DNA of 11,519 bases from Candidatus Pacearchaeota archaeon (GCA_016181905.1 JACOYM010000065.1:1-11519), one strand, 5' to 3'; counted from the first letter of the stretch, positions 1-6,883 are shown. Numbers and translations: made by a program. Notes: generated by a model not told the origin, from the sequence alone.

Positions 1-1428
1 TTATTTTATCTCAATAAGTGTCAAAAACCCGTTTATCTCATTCTTTATTTCATTTAGTGTCCTGAATCTAAAAATTCTTTTCAGCATATATTTCTGCCTC
101 ATGTAAAACTCCTTGTATGCCTTCTTGTACATCCTTTCCATCATTTCCCTCTTGAGCATGCCGTGCTCAAATATTGCCTTTCCCTCAAGATTGTCATATT
201 TATCCCAGTTGTTTTCAAATATTTTTCCCTCATTTTCAATAACCTGCCTTATCGGAGTTCCGGGAAAGGGGATGAGTATGGAAAACTGAGCAATATCCAG
301 CTCAAGGCTTTTTGCAAAATCTATTGTCTCCTGCATTGTCTTTTCATCCTCCCCGAGATTGCCAAGCATAAAAAATCCAACGCACTCAATGCCTGCCTGC
401 TTTGTCCATTTAACAGCATTTATGCACTGCTGCAGGCTTTGCCCCTTTCTTATATTGTTTAGTATTTTCTGGCTGCCCGACTCAATCCCATAGCTTAATG
501 AGTAGCATCCTGCTTTTTTCATCAGCTTCAGCAATTCAAAATCCACTGTCCCAACCCTGACGCCGTTCCCGCATTTCCACTTTATATTCATCCTCTTTTT
601 TATAACCATATTGCAAAACTCTTCAATTCTTTTTTTGTCATTTGTGAACAGGTCATCAACTATATGAAATTCCCTGTATCTGTATTTTCTCATCAAATGC
701 TCAATCTCCCCAAATATGTTCTCAGCGCTTCTCATGTTGCACGCATTTCCAAAGATAAGCTTGTTGCAGTAATTGCACTGCCCAGGGCATCCCCTTGAGG
801 TCAGGATTGTTATAAACCTTCGGTATTTGCTGCTTGCTGAGGCATATTTTTCAAGAGGCAGCAGCTCAAATGCCGGAAACGGCAGTGCATCCAAATCTTT
901 TATCCTCTCTCTTGGCGCATTTTTTATTATCTTGTTTTTGTCCTTGAACACAAGCCCCTTTATCTTTTTGAAATCTTTTTTTCTATTTTTGATTTCTCTG
1001 GCAAGCTCAAGCATAGTCATCTCACCCTCTCCTAGGGCAACAAAGTCAATAAAATCCTTTTTTATAGACTCATCCGGCAGGGCAGTAGGGTGCGGCCCCC
1101 CGATAACAATCTTTGCATCAGGAAGCATTTTTTTTACAGCCTCTGCAATGCCAAAGCACTTATTTATCGTCGGTGTTGCAGCAGTAAGCCCGACAATATC
1201 TGGGTTGAAATCCTTTACATGCCCTGTTGCCTGCTCAATGCTTAAATTCAGCGCATTTATATCAAGGATTTTAACATCAGCGCTTTCCTTCAGCTCTTTT
1301 TTCAGCACAGCAGCTATGTATGCAATTCCCAATGGAGGCAGGATTGTTGAAATCCTCTCGCTTTTTCCTATCATCCTTCTGAAATTCGGGTTTATCAGCA
1401 AAACCCTTAAAATATTTGTTTTTTCCAT
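1..1428 (-). CDS. B12-binding-domain radical SAM protein, substrate unknown
   Basis: A complete 475-residue protein whose stop codon is the first three bases of the window. The N-terminal part (about residues 8-150) has the cobalamin-binding-type Rossmann layout, with LLINPNF at 10-16, PPLGIAYIAA at 31-40 and the GGPHPTALPDE turn at 110-120. I see no DxHxxG cobalamin-ligand motif. The radical SAM core follows, with the CxxxCxxC cluster motif at C214, C218 and C221 for a [4Fe-4S] cluster, and a GIESGSQ strand at 314-320. This is the class B layout shared with BchE-like, methyltransferase-like and archaeal lipid-modifying enzymes (GDGT ring synthases, for example). The family is too broad to name a substrate. 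It follows the family 2 glycosyltransferase by one base and has no promoter of its own, so it is probably co-transcribed and translationally coupled. Acting on the lipid or sugar of the glycan pathway is inference only. Confidence 0.9.
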   Translation of the reverse strand: MEKTNILRVLLINPNFRRMIGKSERISTILPPLGIAYIAAVLKKELKESADVKILDINALNLSIEQATGHVKDFNPDIVGLTAATPTINKCFGIAEAVKKMLPDAKIVIGGPHPTALPDESIKKDFIDFVALGEGEMTMLELAREIKNRKKDFKKIKGLVFKDKNKIIKNAPRERIKDLDALPFPAFELLPLEKYASASSKYRRFITILTSRGCPGQCNYCNKLIFGNACNMRSAENIFGEIEHLMRKYRYREFHIVDDLFTNDKKRIEEFCNMVIKKRMNIKWKCGNGVRVGTVDFELLKLMKKAGCYSLSYGIESGSQKILNNIRKGQSLQQCINAVKWTKQAGIECVGFFMLGNLGEDEKTMQETIDFAKSLELDIAQFSILIPFPGTPIRQVIENEGKIFENNWDKYDNLEGKAIFEHGMLKREMMERMYKKAYKEFYMRQKYMLKRIFRFRTLNEIKNEINGFLTLIEIK

Positions 1429-1429
1429 T

Positions 1430-2239
1430 TTACCAGTTATGATGAATCTTTATTTTTTCAGGTAGTTTGTCATATGCCCTAACAATAAACCTGAAAGGCG
1501 AATGCCAGAGCCTAAGTCTTACAACAGCAGAAAACATCTGAAACGGAACTTTCTTTACATTAAGTTTTGAATCTGCCCTCTCTCTCCATCTTGTTGGAAC
1601 CTCTATCAGCTTAAATCCCCCCTTTTTTACCCTGTGCAGCAGGTTAACATCAAACGCCCACCTTATTGAGCTAAGCTCTGGAAGAACACTTTCCACCACC
1701 TCTCTTCGCATCATTTTTGCCCCGCATTGGGTGTCCTCAAACGGCAAAAGAAAAAGGAATCTTACAACAAGATTAAACCCCCAGCTTAGCAGCTTTCTCT
1801 CTGCAGACTCTCCCTCAATTACAGCGCCTTTTTTTCTCCTGCTTGCAATCACCCCGTCATAATTTCCCAGGTTTTTCACTAAATCATAAAACGCTTCAGG
1901 AGAGGTTGCCATGTCAGCATCAACAAACCCTGCCAGCTCTGCTTTTCCCTTTAATGCCTCCTTAAATCCCTCAATGATTGCAAATCCCTTCCCGCCCTGC
2001 CTGAAATCAAGGTGCCTTATTCTCCCCCATTTTTTTTCAGCTCTCCTGACAACATCAATTGTCCTGTCCTTGCACGCATTCAGCACAACCATAATCTCAA
2101 AATTCCTTATTTCCTCAGCTTTTCTCTTTCTTTCAAAGAACTTTACATACTCTTCAAGTGTTTTGCCAATCCTTTTCTCCTCATTATGCGCAGGGATTAT
2201 TATTGATATGCTGTGCATGCTCTTAATTCTTTTTATCAT
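1430..2239 (-). CDS. Family 2 glycosyltransferase, Alg5/dolichyl-phosphate-sugar synthase-like
   Basis: A 269-residue GT-A fold glycosyltransferase. Visible motifs are the nucleotide-binding start SIIIPAHNEEKRIG (12-25), the RQGGKGFAIIEG segment (80-91), the metal-binding DxD as DADMATSP (107-114), and FEDTQCGAKMMRRE (167-180), typical of the Alg5/dolichyl-phosphate glucose synthase group. There is no C-terminal membrane pair, so it is probably a cytoplasmic or peripheral enzyme that transfers a sugar from a nucleotide donor to a polyprenyl phosphate or lipid-linked acceptor. Donor and acceptor cannot be read from the sequence. The start at 2239 is preferred over the internal Met8 (2218) because a TATA-like box is centred 26 bases upstream, as for a leaderless message. 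It is followed one base later by the radical SAM gene. The flippase gene ends 41 bases upstream. Confidence 0.9.
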   Translation of the reverse strand: MIKRIKSMHSISIIIPAHNEEKRIGKTLEEYVKFFERKRKAEEIRNFEIMVVLNACKDRTIDVVRRAEKKWGRIRHLDFRQGGKGFAIIEGFKEALKGKAELAGFVDADMATSPEAFYDLVKNLGNYDGVIASRRKKGAVIEGESAERKLLSWGFNLVVRFLFLLPFEDTQCGAKMMRREVVESVLPELSSIRWAFDVNLLHRVKKGGFKLIEVPTRWRERADSKLNVKKVPFQMFSAVVRLRLWHSPFRFIVRAYDKLPEKIKIHHNW

Positions 2240-2260
2240 GTTTTTTATGCTTGATTTTGA

Positions 2261-2270
2261 TTTATAATTT
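2261..2270 (-). promoter_or_regulatory. TATA box of the family 2 glycosyltransferase gene
   Basis: Read on the minus strand this is AAATTATAAA, centred about 26 bases before the ATG at 2239. That spacing fits archaeal TBP binding with transcription starting at the start codon. It lies in the 41-base gap after the flippase gene, so the glycosyltransferase and radical SAM pair may have their own transcript in addition to read-through from upstream. Confidence 0.5.
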
Positions 2271-2280
2271 TATGTCAAAA

Positions 2281-3510
2281 TTATCTTTTAATGAATATAA
2301 TGCTGTAAGCCAGCAAAAGCAAGTATGAAATTATGAGGGCAAGAGAAAACTGCAGCAGTGATGCATTAAAAATGCTTAGCAGTACTATCTGCAGAAGCGC
2401 AAAAATCATCAGCACAAAAGATGATTTTCTGATTTTGTTTAAAGACAGCTGATAGAGGATTATAATATTTGCAACAGACACAAATGTGTAAGCCAAAGCA
2501 ACAATAAACAAAAGAGGGTATACATCTGCATAAGCCGGGCCGAAAAGTATGCCTATTACCTGTTTTGGAAATAAAAGATATACAATAAGGATTATTGCAG
2601 ACAGAATGGAGATAAGCTTAATTGATTTCGAAAATATCCTGCCCGTGTTCTTTCCTTTTTCAAAACTCTCAGATGCCAGTGGAAACATGGTCTTGCCTAT
2701 TGCAAATGTGCCAAATAAAATCATCTTCCCGAGCATGGACAGCACAGCGTACTTGCCTGCCATATCTGCTGAAAAAAATGCCTTTGCAAGTATGATATCA
2801 AGGCTGTACATCAGGACAATTGAAATCATCGCTGTTGTAACAGGCATGCTGTATCTGTAGATTTTGTCAAATCTTCCGTTTTTCTTCCTGCTTTTAAGAA
2901 CCTTGCTGATAGGCAGAAATGCAAGCAGGAATGTAAAAACACCGCCAACAACAAGCCCACCTATCGCGCCATAAACCCCCCAGCCAAGCATCACAAAAAC
3001 AACAGCAAGCGCAATCTTTATCGCTGATTCAGCTATCATGTTTATTCCCAGGGAAGAGAATTTTTTCTGCCCCTGCATAATTCCTCTCGTTATAGGAATC
3101 ATAAAAACATAGAATATGAACAAATCTGCAAGAAAAAGAAGCGAGAAGCTTATCTTAAGGAAAGAAGATAAAAGCCATGCCGCCGGAAGAAAGGCAGCGA
3201 AAACAGCAAAGGCAAACAACAGCCCTTTTTTTGAGCTTCTGTAAAACAAGTCCTTTATTTTTCCATACTGCTTTTTTGCATTAAACCTGCTTGCATACCT
3301 TGTGACCACTGTCTGTATTGCCTCTGTCGGAATGCCAAAGATATAAAATATTGACATCAAAACAGCCAGTGTTCCGTAATCTGCCGGAGTGAGAAGATGA
3401 GCCATGGAAAAATGAAAGACATAGTTCAGCACATTGAATATGCTTATCATTGCAAAAAGTATAATGCTGCCCCTTACAAGCTCATCTTTTCCAAGGTTAA
3501 TTTTTAGCAT
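2281..3510 (-). CDS. Polysaccharide/lipid-linked oligosaccharide flippase, MOP superfamily (Wzx/AglR-like)
   Basis: A 409-residue, highly hydrophobic protein with about 12 likely membrane helices. The N-terminal pattern has a first helix near residues 15-35, then HLLTPADYGTLAVLMS (38-53), where the 'LL-P-DYG-lavl' signature typical of Wzx/RfbX-type polysaccharide exporters is clear. A charged loop (RFNAKKQYGKIKDLFYRSSKKG) follows the second helix. Family members turn polyprenyl-linked glycans from the cytoplasmic to the outer face of the membrane. Between the lipid-linked sugar phosphotransferase (31 bases upstream) and a glycosyltransferase (41 bases downstream), transport of an N-glycan precursor is the natural role. 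Substrate specificity is inferred from context only. A GGAAAG just before the ATG could serve as a weak ribosome site, and a CATATAAG box at 3541-3548 overlaps the stop codon of the upstream gene. Confidence 0.85.
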   Translation of the reverse strand: MLKINLGKDELVRGSIILFAMISIFNVLNYVFHFSMAHLLTPADYGTLAVLMSIFYIFGIPTEAIQTVVTRYASRFNAKKQYGKIKDLFYRSSKKGLLFAFAVFAAFLPAAWLLSSFLKISFSLLFLADLFIFYVFMIPITRGIMQGQKKFSSLGINMIAESAIKIALAVVFVMLGWGVYGAIGGLVVGGVFTFLLAFLPISKVLKSRKKNGRFDKIYRYSMPVTTAMISIVLMYSLDIILAKAFFSADMAGKYAVLSMLGKMILFGTFAIGKTMFPLASESFEKGKNTGRIFSKSIKLISILSAIILIVYLLFPKQVIGILFGPAYADVYPLLFIVALAYTFVSVANIIILYQLSLNKIRKSSFVLMIFALLQIVLLSIFNASLLQFSLALIISYLLLLAYSIIFIKR

Positions 3511-3541
3511 CTTTCCTATTTTAATTGCAAAACTAATTTTC

Positions 3542-4576
3542 TTATATGAATATGCTTCTTCTGAAGATTATAATTGCCAGAATGATAATTATTATCTGAA
3601 CAGCATGCACAAAAAATACAGCGTCTCTTTCATAAACCTTATGGCTTGGCTTTATTTTTTTCAGGATTGCAATAGCAACATGATTTAAGCTGTAAACTTC
3701 CTTGTAGGGAAGCTCTAAGCTATTGTCTTTATTCGGCTTGGCGAAAGATTGTTTTTTCAATCCCCCCCTTAATTTTAATATCACTTCTGCTATGTATGGA
3801 ATAAAAACAAAGACAGCAATCTTCTCAAAATTTCCTAATATAGCCATGGAAGCTATCAATGCCCCTACAGAATATGTTAAGATGCCTCCTGGGAAAACCT
3901 TTGCAGGAAACTTATTATAAAAATAAAACACAGCCAGCGAAGCGGCCATGCATAGTCCTATCAATGCAAGCCAGGAAGACCCTGTTGAATATGCAACAAA
4001 AGATAGAAAGCTTAAGATTATTATGCCCTGCCCTGCCTCTAATCCGTTAAAGCCTGCAAGAAAGTTGTAAGTTGTTGTCGCCCCGGCAATGCCAATTGGG
4101 ATAATAATCAAAGGATATAAAACTCCCAGGTCAACCTGCCCGGCTAATGGCAGGCTTATAACCTGCTCGCCTGCATTAATTACGATTAAAGGGATAGATG
4201 CGACAAATGCCAGAAAAATTCTGAATCTTTTCGATAGGCCTTTGCGCTTCCATCCAAGCAAGTCATCAACTAATCCCACTATTGCAAGAATTAAGATTAC
4301 TGCCAAAAGAGCAAATAACTTTAAGAATATTCCTGTTATTGCTTCATCTGAAATCTTAAGAACAAATGTTTTAATTGCAACATAAGAAAGAACACTCAAG
4401 ACAAAGGCCATAACAACAACAATGCCCCCGGAAGAAGCAACATTCTTTGGCTTTCCATATTTATTCATGTCCTCCCATAAAAGCCCCACTATCCTGCACT
4501 TTTTAATCCAGTAAGGCAGTATCAGCGATGTTAATGCAATGCTTATCACTATCGGCAAAATCAAGATAATATCCAT
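3542..4576 (-). CDS. Lipid-linked GlcNAc-1-phosphate transferase-like protein (Alg7/AglH-like, MraY/WecA superfamily)
   Basis: A 344-residue multispanning membrane protein of glycosyltransferase family 4, which moves a sugar-1-phosphate from a UDP-sugar to a polyprenyl phosphate, the first step of lipid-linked glycan assembly. Motifs (numbered from the ATG) are GLVDDLLGWKRKGLSKRFR (about 101-119, with the Asp pair D104-D105) and YNFLAGFNGLEAGQG (about 170-184), closer to eukaryotic and archaeal Alg7 than to bacterial MraY. The third motif reads NKFPAKVFPGGILTYSVG, where relatives normally carry GD. The metal-ligand Asp therefore appears to be Gly here, which may reduce or change activity. The start is set at the ATG (4574-4576), not an in-frame TTG two codons upstream, because a TATA box lies exactly 26 bases before the ATG. 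It heads the glycan cluster and is followed by the flippase. Confidence 0.88.
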   Translation of the reverse strand: MDIILILPIVISIALTSLILPYWIKKCRIVGLLWEDMNKYGKPKNVASSGGIVVVMAFVLSVLSYVAIKTFVLKISDEAITGIFLKLFALLAVILILAIVGLVDDLLGWKRKGLSKRFRIFLAFVASIPLIVINAGEQVISLPLAGQVDLGVLYPLIIIPIGIAGATTTYNFLAGFNGLEAGQGIIILSFLSFVAYSTGSSWLALIGLCMAASLAVFYFYNKFPAKVFPGGILTYSVGALIASMAILGNFEKIAVFVFIPYIAEVILKLRGGLKKQSFAKPNKDNSLELPYKEVYSLNHVAIAILKKIKPSHKVYERDAVFFVHAVQIIIIILAIIIFRRSIFI

Positions 4577-4598
4577 AGACAAAATAGAGATTTGGTGC

Positions 4599-4605
4599 TT
4601 TTAAA
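4599..4605 (-). promoter_or_regulatory. TATA box of the lipid-linked sugar phosphotransferase operon
   Basis: Minus-strand TTTAAAA within AGATTTAAAAGC, centred 26 bases before the ATG at 4576. This fits a leaderless transcript that would cover the phosphotransferase, flippase, glycosyltransferase and radical SAM genes. The 118-base divergent gap 4577-4694 carries this box and the plus-strand box at 4665-4672. Confidence 0.5.
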
Positions 4606-4664
4606 TCTTATAGGTTGCATTAAAATATCCCCCTAATCTTCTCTAAATGTATCTAAGGCAAATA

Positions 4665-4672
4665 TTTATAAA
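4665..4672 (+). promoter_or_regulatory. TATA box of the CoaD-HD fusion gene
   Basis: A strong TTTATAAA centred about 26 bases before the ATG at 4695, the textbook archaeal TATA-to-start distance for a leaderless message. It supports translation starting at 4695 and argues against an upstream in-frame ATG at 4647, which lies before this box. Confidence 0.6.
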
Positions 4673-4694
4673 CTATATAGTAACAACAATAATT

Positions 4695-5798
4695 ATGGAT
4701 AAATGCGTATATGCAGGAAGTTTTGACCCAGTAACAAACGGGCATCTTTGGATGATAGAGAAAGGAACAAAATTATTTAATGAGTTTGTCGTAGCTATCG
4801 GCATAAGCCCTAAAAAGAAATACACCTTTTCTCTTGATGACAGATTGGATATGCTTAAAAAATCTGTTAGAGATTTTTCAAATGTGCAGATAGCATCTTT
4901 TGAAAATCAATTTCTCGTTAATTATGCAAAATCAATCGGTGCAGATTTTATTCTGAGGGGAATAAGAAATGAAGGCGACTATGAATATGAAAGGGGCATG
5001 AGGCATGTTAACAGCGACTTAAATCCGCAGGTAACAACAGCATTCTTAATGCCGCCAAGAGAGATTGCAGAGGTAAGCTCAAGCTTAGTTAAGGGGCTTG
5101 TCGGCCCGGAAGGATGGGAGGATGTAGTTGAAAGCTGCCTGCCAAAAAATGTTTATAATAAATTTTTAGTGAAGTTTAAGGGCTTGCAGGCAAAATGGAA
5201 TGATTTATACAAAAGAATAAATGCAAAAGGAAATCCTGAAACAGCATACACAGAACTTTTAAGCTTATATGGTAAAAATCAGAGAGCATATCATAATCTT
5301 GTGCATATTGCCCACGCTATCAGAGAATTTAATGATGCTAAGCACTTAATGAATAATCCAGAGGCAGTAGAAACTGCTCTTTGGTATCATGATGCAATCT
5401 ACAATACTCATGCAAAAGATAATGAAGAAAAAAGCGCGCAACTTGCAGCAAAAAGATTAAGCGAAGCCAGCTTAACTGATTCTTTTGCAGGTAATGTAAA
5501 TAAATTAATACTGGCGACAAAGCATAAGGAAATGCCAAAAGAAAAAGATGCTCAATATGTAGTTGATATAGACCTGGCTGCGCTTGGAAAACCTGAAAAA
5601 AAATTTGATGAGGATGATAAGGATATAAAGGAAGAGTATGGCTGGGTTAGTGAAGAGCAGTTCAAGCAGGGAAGGAGTGCAATGCTAAAAAATTTTCTTA
5701 AAAGGCCATCTATTTACCTGACAGATTTCTTTAAAGAAAAATATGAAGCCAAGGCAAGAAAGAACCTGGAAAGGGCATTAGAAAAATATAAAGCCTAA
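4695..5798 (+). CDS. Fusion protein: bacterial-type phosphopantetheine adenylyltransferase (CoaD-like) plus COG4339-type HD hydrolase
   Basis: A 367-residue two-domain protein. Residues 1-160 match bacterial CoaD closely in layout: GSFDPVTNGHL (8-18) with the TNGH nucleotidyltransferase motif at 14-17, the SPKKKYTF loop, LRGIRNEGDYEYE near 87-99, FLMPPREIAEVSSSLVKG (about 117-134) with the SSS-V-K substrate motif, and a closing LP-NVY. This enzyme makes dephospho-CoA from phosphopantetheine and ATP. Residues from about 190 to 367 resemble the COG4339 predicted metal-dependent HD hydrolases: RAYHNLVH (197-204), WYHDAIY with the His-Asp pair H232-D233, NEEKSA (243-248), VDIDLAALG (290-298), then the family's EY-WVS-EQF--GR and C-terminal KARKNLERAL blocks. 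All expected metal ligands seem present. Archaea usually use an unrelated CoA adenylyltransferase (COG1019), so the bacterial type suggests transfer. The hydrolase substrate is unknown. Confidence 0.9.
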   Translation: MDKCVYAGSFDPVTNGHLWMIEKGTKLFNEFVVAIGISPKKKYTFSLDDRLDMLKKSVRDFSNVQIASFENQFLVNYAKSIGADFILRGIRNEGDYEYERGMRHVNSDLNPQVTTAFLMPPREIAEVSSSLVKGLVGPEGWEDVVESCLPKNVYNKFLVKFKGLQAKWNDLYKRINAKGNPETAYTELLSLYGKNQRAYHNLVHIAHAIREFNDAKHLMNNPEAVETALWYHDAIYNTHAKDNEEKSAQLAAKRLSEASLTDSFAGNVNKLILATKHKEMPKEKDAQYVVDIDLAALGKPEKKFDEDDKDIKEEYGWVSEEQFKQGRSAMLKNFLKRPSIYLTDFFKEKYEAKARKNLERALEKYKA

Positions 5799-5810
5799 TA
5801 AAAAACTAAG

Positions 5811-5915
5811 TTAGTCACAAGTGTTTTTTATCTTTACAGCTGCCAGCTTAACAAAATCAGATAGTGCTGTGTTATGATCGATGTAACATGAAAATATAGT
5901 TATTTCTTTCTGCAT
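5811..5915 (-). CDS. Possible 34-residue ORF overlapping the methyltransferase 3' end
   Basis: An ATG overlapping the last codons of the methyltransferase, in a different frame, opens 34 codons (beginning MQKEITIFSCYIDHN and ending KIKNTCD) before a TAA at 5811-5813. The composition is protein-like and it fills most of the gap between two convergent genes. It matches nothing I recognise and could be chance or a remnant of another gene's C-terminus. If real, its overlapping start suggests translational coupling. Confidence 0.2.
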   Translation of the reverse strand: MQKEITIFSCYIDHNTALSDFVKLAAVKIKNTCD

Positions 5916-6526
5916 TTAACAATAATCATTCTAGAAAACATAGAAGGGTAAATTCTTGCGAGAATTCTAATTAATTTATCTGCTAATAATGCTAAAATAT
6001 TTCTATAACTTTGCCTAGATTGCCATACATACCTAATCTCTTCTATATGAAAATAATTGCTAAACAGCCACAAAATATCTTTTACTCTGGGTTTATGTAT
6101 ATGCAAATGCTTATTTACAACTTCAAAAGGTTTGTCAACATCAGTTTTCTTACCAATCAAATAATATAATCTCATAATAAAATTATACTCGTTTGGCATT
6201 GACAAGAATAAAATTCCTTTATCAGACAAGACACGATTAATCTCTTTTAAAACATTCTTTGGATACATTACATGTTCAAGACAATCCAAACAAATTATTA
6301 TATCAAATGATTTGTCATTAATAGGCAGGTAGATATCATCTAAATTAAATATATAATCATGTTTACCCCTATAATCCAGACTTTTATATTCAACATTTTT
6401 AGGTAAGAATTTCTTAATTATTTTTTGTCCCGCCCCTATTTCCAAGACCCTCTTATTCTCAATTAAATTCAAATTATCTAAAATAATTTTATATTGGTTT
6501 TCAACACTCTTTAATTTTCTTTCCAT
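5900..6526 (-). CDS. Class I SAM-dependent methyltransferase
   Basis: A 208-residue protein with a clear Rossmann methyltransferase core: SAM-binding motif I RVLEIGAGQ (26-34), the acidic residue after strand 2 in KSLDYRG (48-54, D51), FDIIICLDCLEHVMYP (74-89) as motifs II/III, and EINRVLSDKGILFLSMPN (95-112). The LEH-after-LD pattern and the N-x-H-L-H-I-H-K block (138-145) place it with methyltransferase type-11 proteins often found in surface-glycan clusters. The substrate cannot be deduced. The gene is far more AT-rich than its neighbours: three 60-base blocks inside it give 45 G+C of 180 by hand count, against 75 of 180 in three blocks elsewhere in the window. That suggests recent acquisition. 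It diverges from the small winged-helix gene at 6587 across a shared promoter and is probably controlled with it. Confidence 0.88.
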   Translation of the reverse strand: MERKLKSVENQYKIILDNLNLIENKRVLEIGAGQKIIKKFLPKNVEYKSLDYRGKHDYIFNLDDIYLPINDKSFDIIICLDCLEHVMYPKNVLKEINRVLSDKGILFLSMPNEYNFIMRLYYLIGKKTDVDKPFEVVNKHLHIHKPRVKDILWLFSNYFHIEEIRYVWQSRQSYRNILALLADKLIRILARIYPSMFSRMIIVKCRKK

Positions 6527-6531
6527 TTTAA

Positions 6532-6588
6532 ATGCTACAAATTAGTGGCATCGATTAATATATAAAACTTACTATTAATTGGTAGCAT
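6532..6588. promoter_or_regulatory. Divergent promoter with repeated operator-like inverted repeats
   Basis: The 60-base gap between the divergent methyltransferase and winged-helix genes holds three copies of ATGCYAC: forward at 6532-6538, inverted at 6545-6551 (GTGGCAT) and inverted at 6582-6588 (GTAGCAT, overlapping the winged-helix start codon). The first two form a 20-base palindrome, 7-6-7 with one mismatch. The outermost two extend to longer imperfect arms, ATGCTACAAATTAGT (6532-6546) against the reverse complement of 6571-6588. A central AT-rich TATA-like stretch (TAATATATAAAA, 6556-6567) sits between them and can be read on both strands. It is about 24 bases before the winged-helix ATG. 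Binding by the winged-helix protein is inference. Confidence 0.5.
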
Positions 6589-6814
6589 GTCAAGAAGAAT
6601 TGCCCTTGATATAAAAAAGGAAATATTGAAGCTGCTATCAGAAAAAGAGAGGAGTTTAAGGGAATTAGAATCAAAGATAAACACAAATTTCCAAACAATA
6701 AAAACACAAATAAAAGAATTAGAATACTTTGGTTTTGTCAAAGTTATAAATCATGAAAAAAGCAAGATTAACGGCAGGCCATTTACTTCTGTAAGACTAA
6801 TAAAGAAACCATAA
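6587..6814 (+). CDS. Small winged helix-turn-helix protein, probable transcription regulator
   Basis: A 75-residue basic protein that is essentially one winged-helix domain. Helix 1 spans about residues 5-18 (IALDIKKEILKLLS). The helix-turn-helix spans about 22-48, with SLRELESKI, a turn at NTN, and the recognition helix QTIKTQIKELEYFGF. The wing is near 51-72 (VKVINHEKSKINGRPFTSVRL). The pattern of short helices followed by 'L-x-x-L-x-x-x-G-[FL]-[VI]' is that of ArsR/MarR-like archaeal regulators. There is no ligand domain and no metal-binding Cys cluster. It shares a repeat-rich promoter with the divergent methyltransferase and may repress both genes, including itself. That role is inference from position. 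Like the methyltransferase it is notably AT-rich. Confidence 0.85.
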   Translation: MSRRIALDIKKEILKLLSEKERSLRELESKINTNFQTIKTQIKELEYFGFVKVINHEKSKINGRPFTSVRLIKKP

Positions 6815-6883
6815 TAAAAATATAAAAGCCTTTTAATAAAAAACACCGGCTGGCTTAAGTTAGCTTATAAGTATTTCACAATT
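6815..6883 (-). terminator. Candidate T-rich terminator region of aglB
   Basis: Downstream of the aglB stop, the minus strand runs into a T6 at 6843-6838 followed by further T-rich stretches (CTTTTATATTTTTATT near 6829-6814). Archaeal termination commonly needs only such T-tracts. The gap also separates the convergent winged-helix gene. No convincing GC stem-loop was seen. Confidence 0.3.

Noticed and set aside
773..1465. 230-codon open frame on the plus strand opposite the radical SAM gene
   Set aside because: It is antisense to a well-supported gene, its product is rich in Ser, Phe, Ile and Leu without any motif, and it has no promoter. It is a shadow frame.
4577..4582. In-frame TTG start two codons upstream of the phosphotransferase ATG
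   Set aside because: The TATA box at 4599-4605 sits exactly 26 bases from the ATG, the leaderless spacing seen at other genes, and TTG is a rarer start.
4647..4694. N-terminal extension of the CoaD-HD fusion from an upstream ATG
   Set aside because: The extension contains the TATA box itself, and CoaD proteins begin directly with the strand before GSFDP, as from the ATG at 4695.
5824..5829. T6 run after the CoaD-HD gene as a terminator
   Set aside because: The distance and strand suit a terminator, but an isolated T6 in AT-rich sequence is too weak to list on its own, and no stem precedes it.
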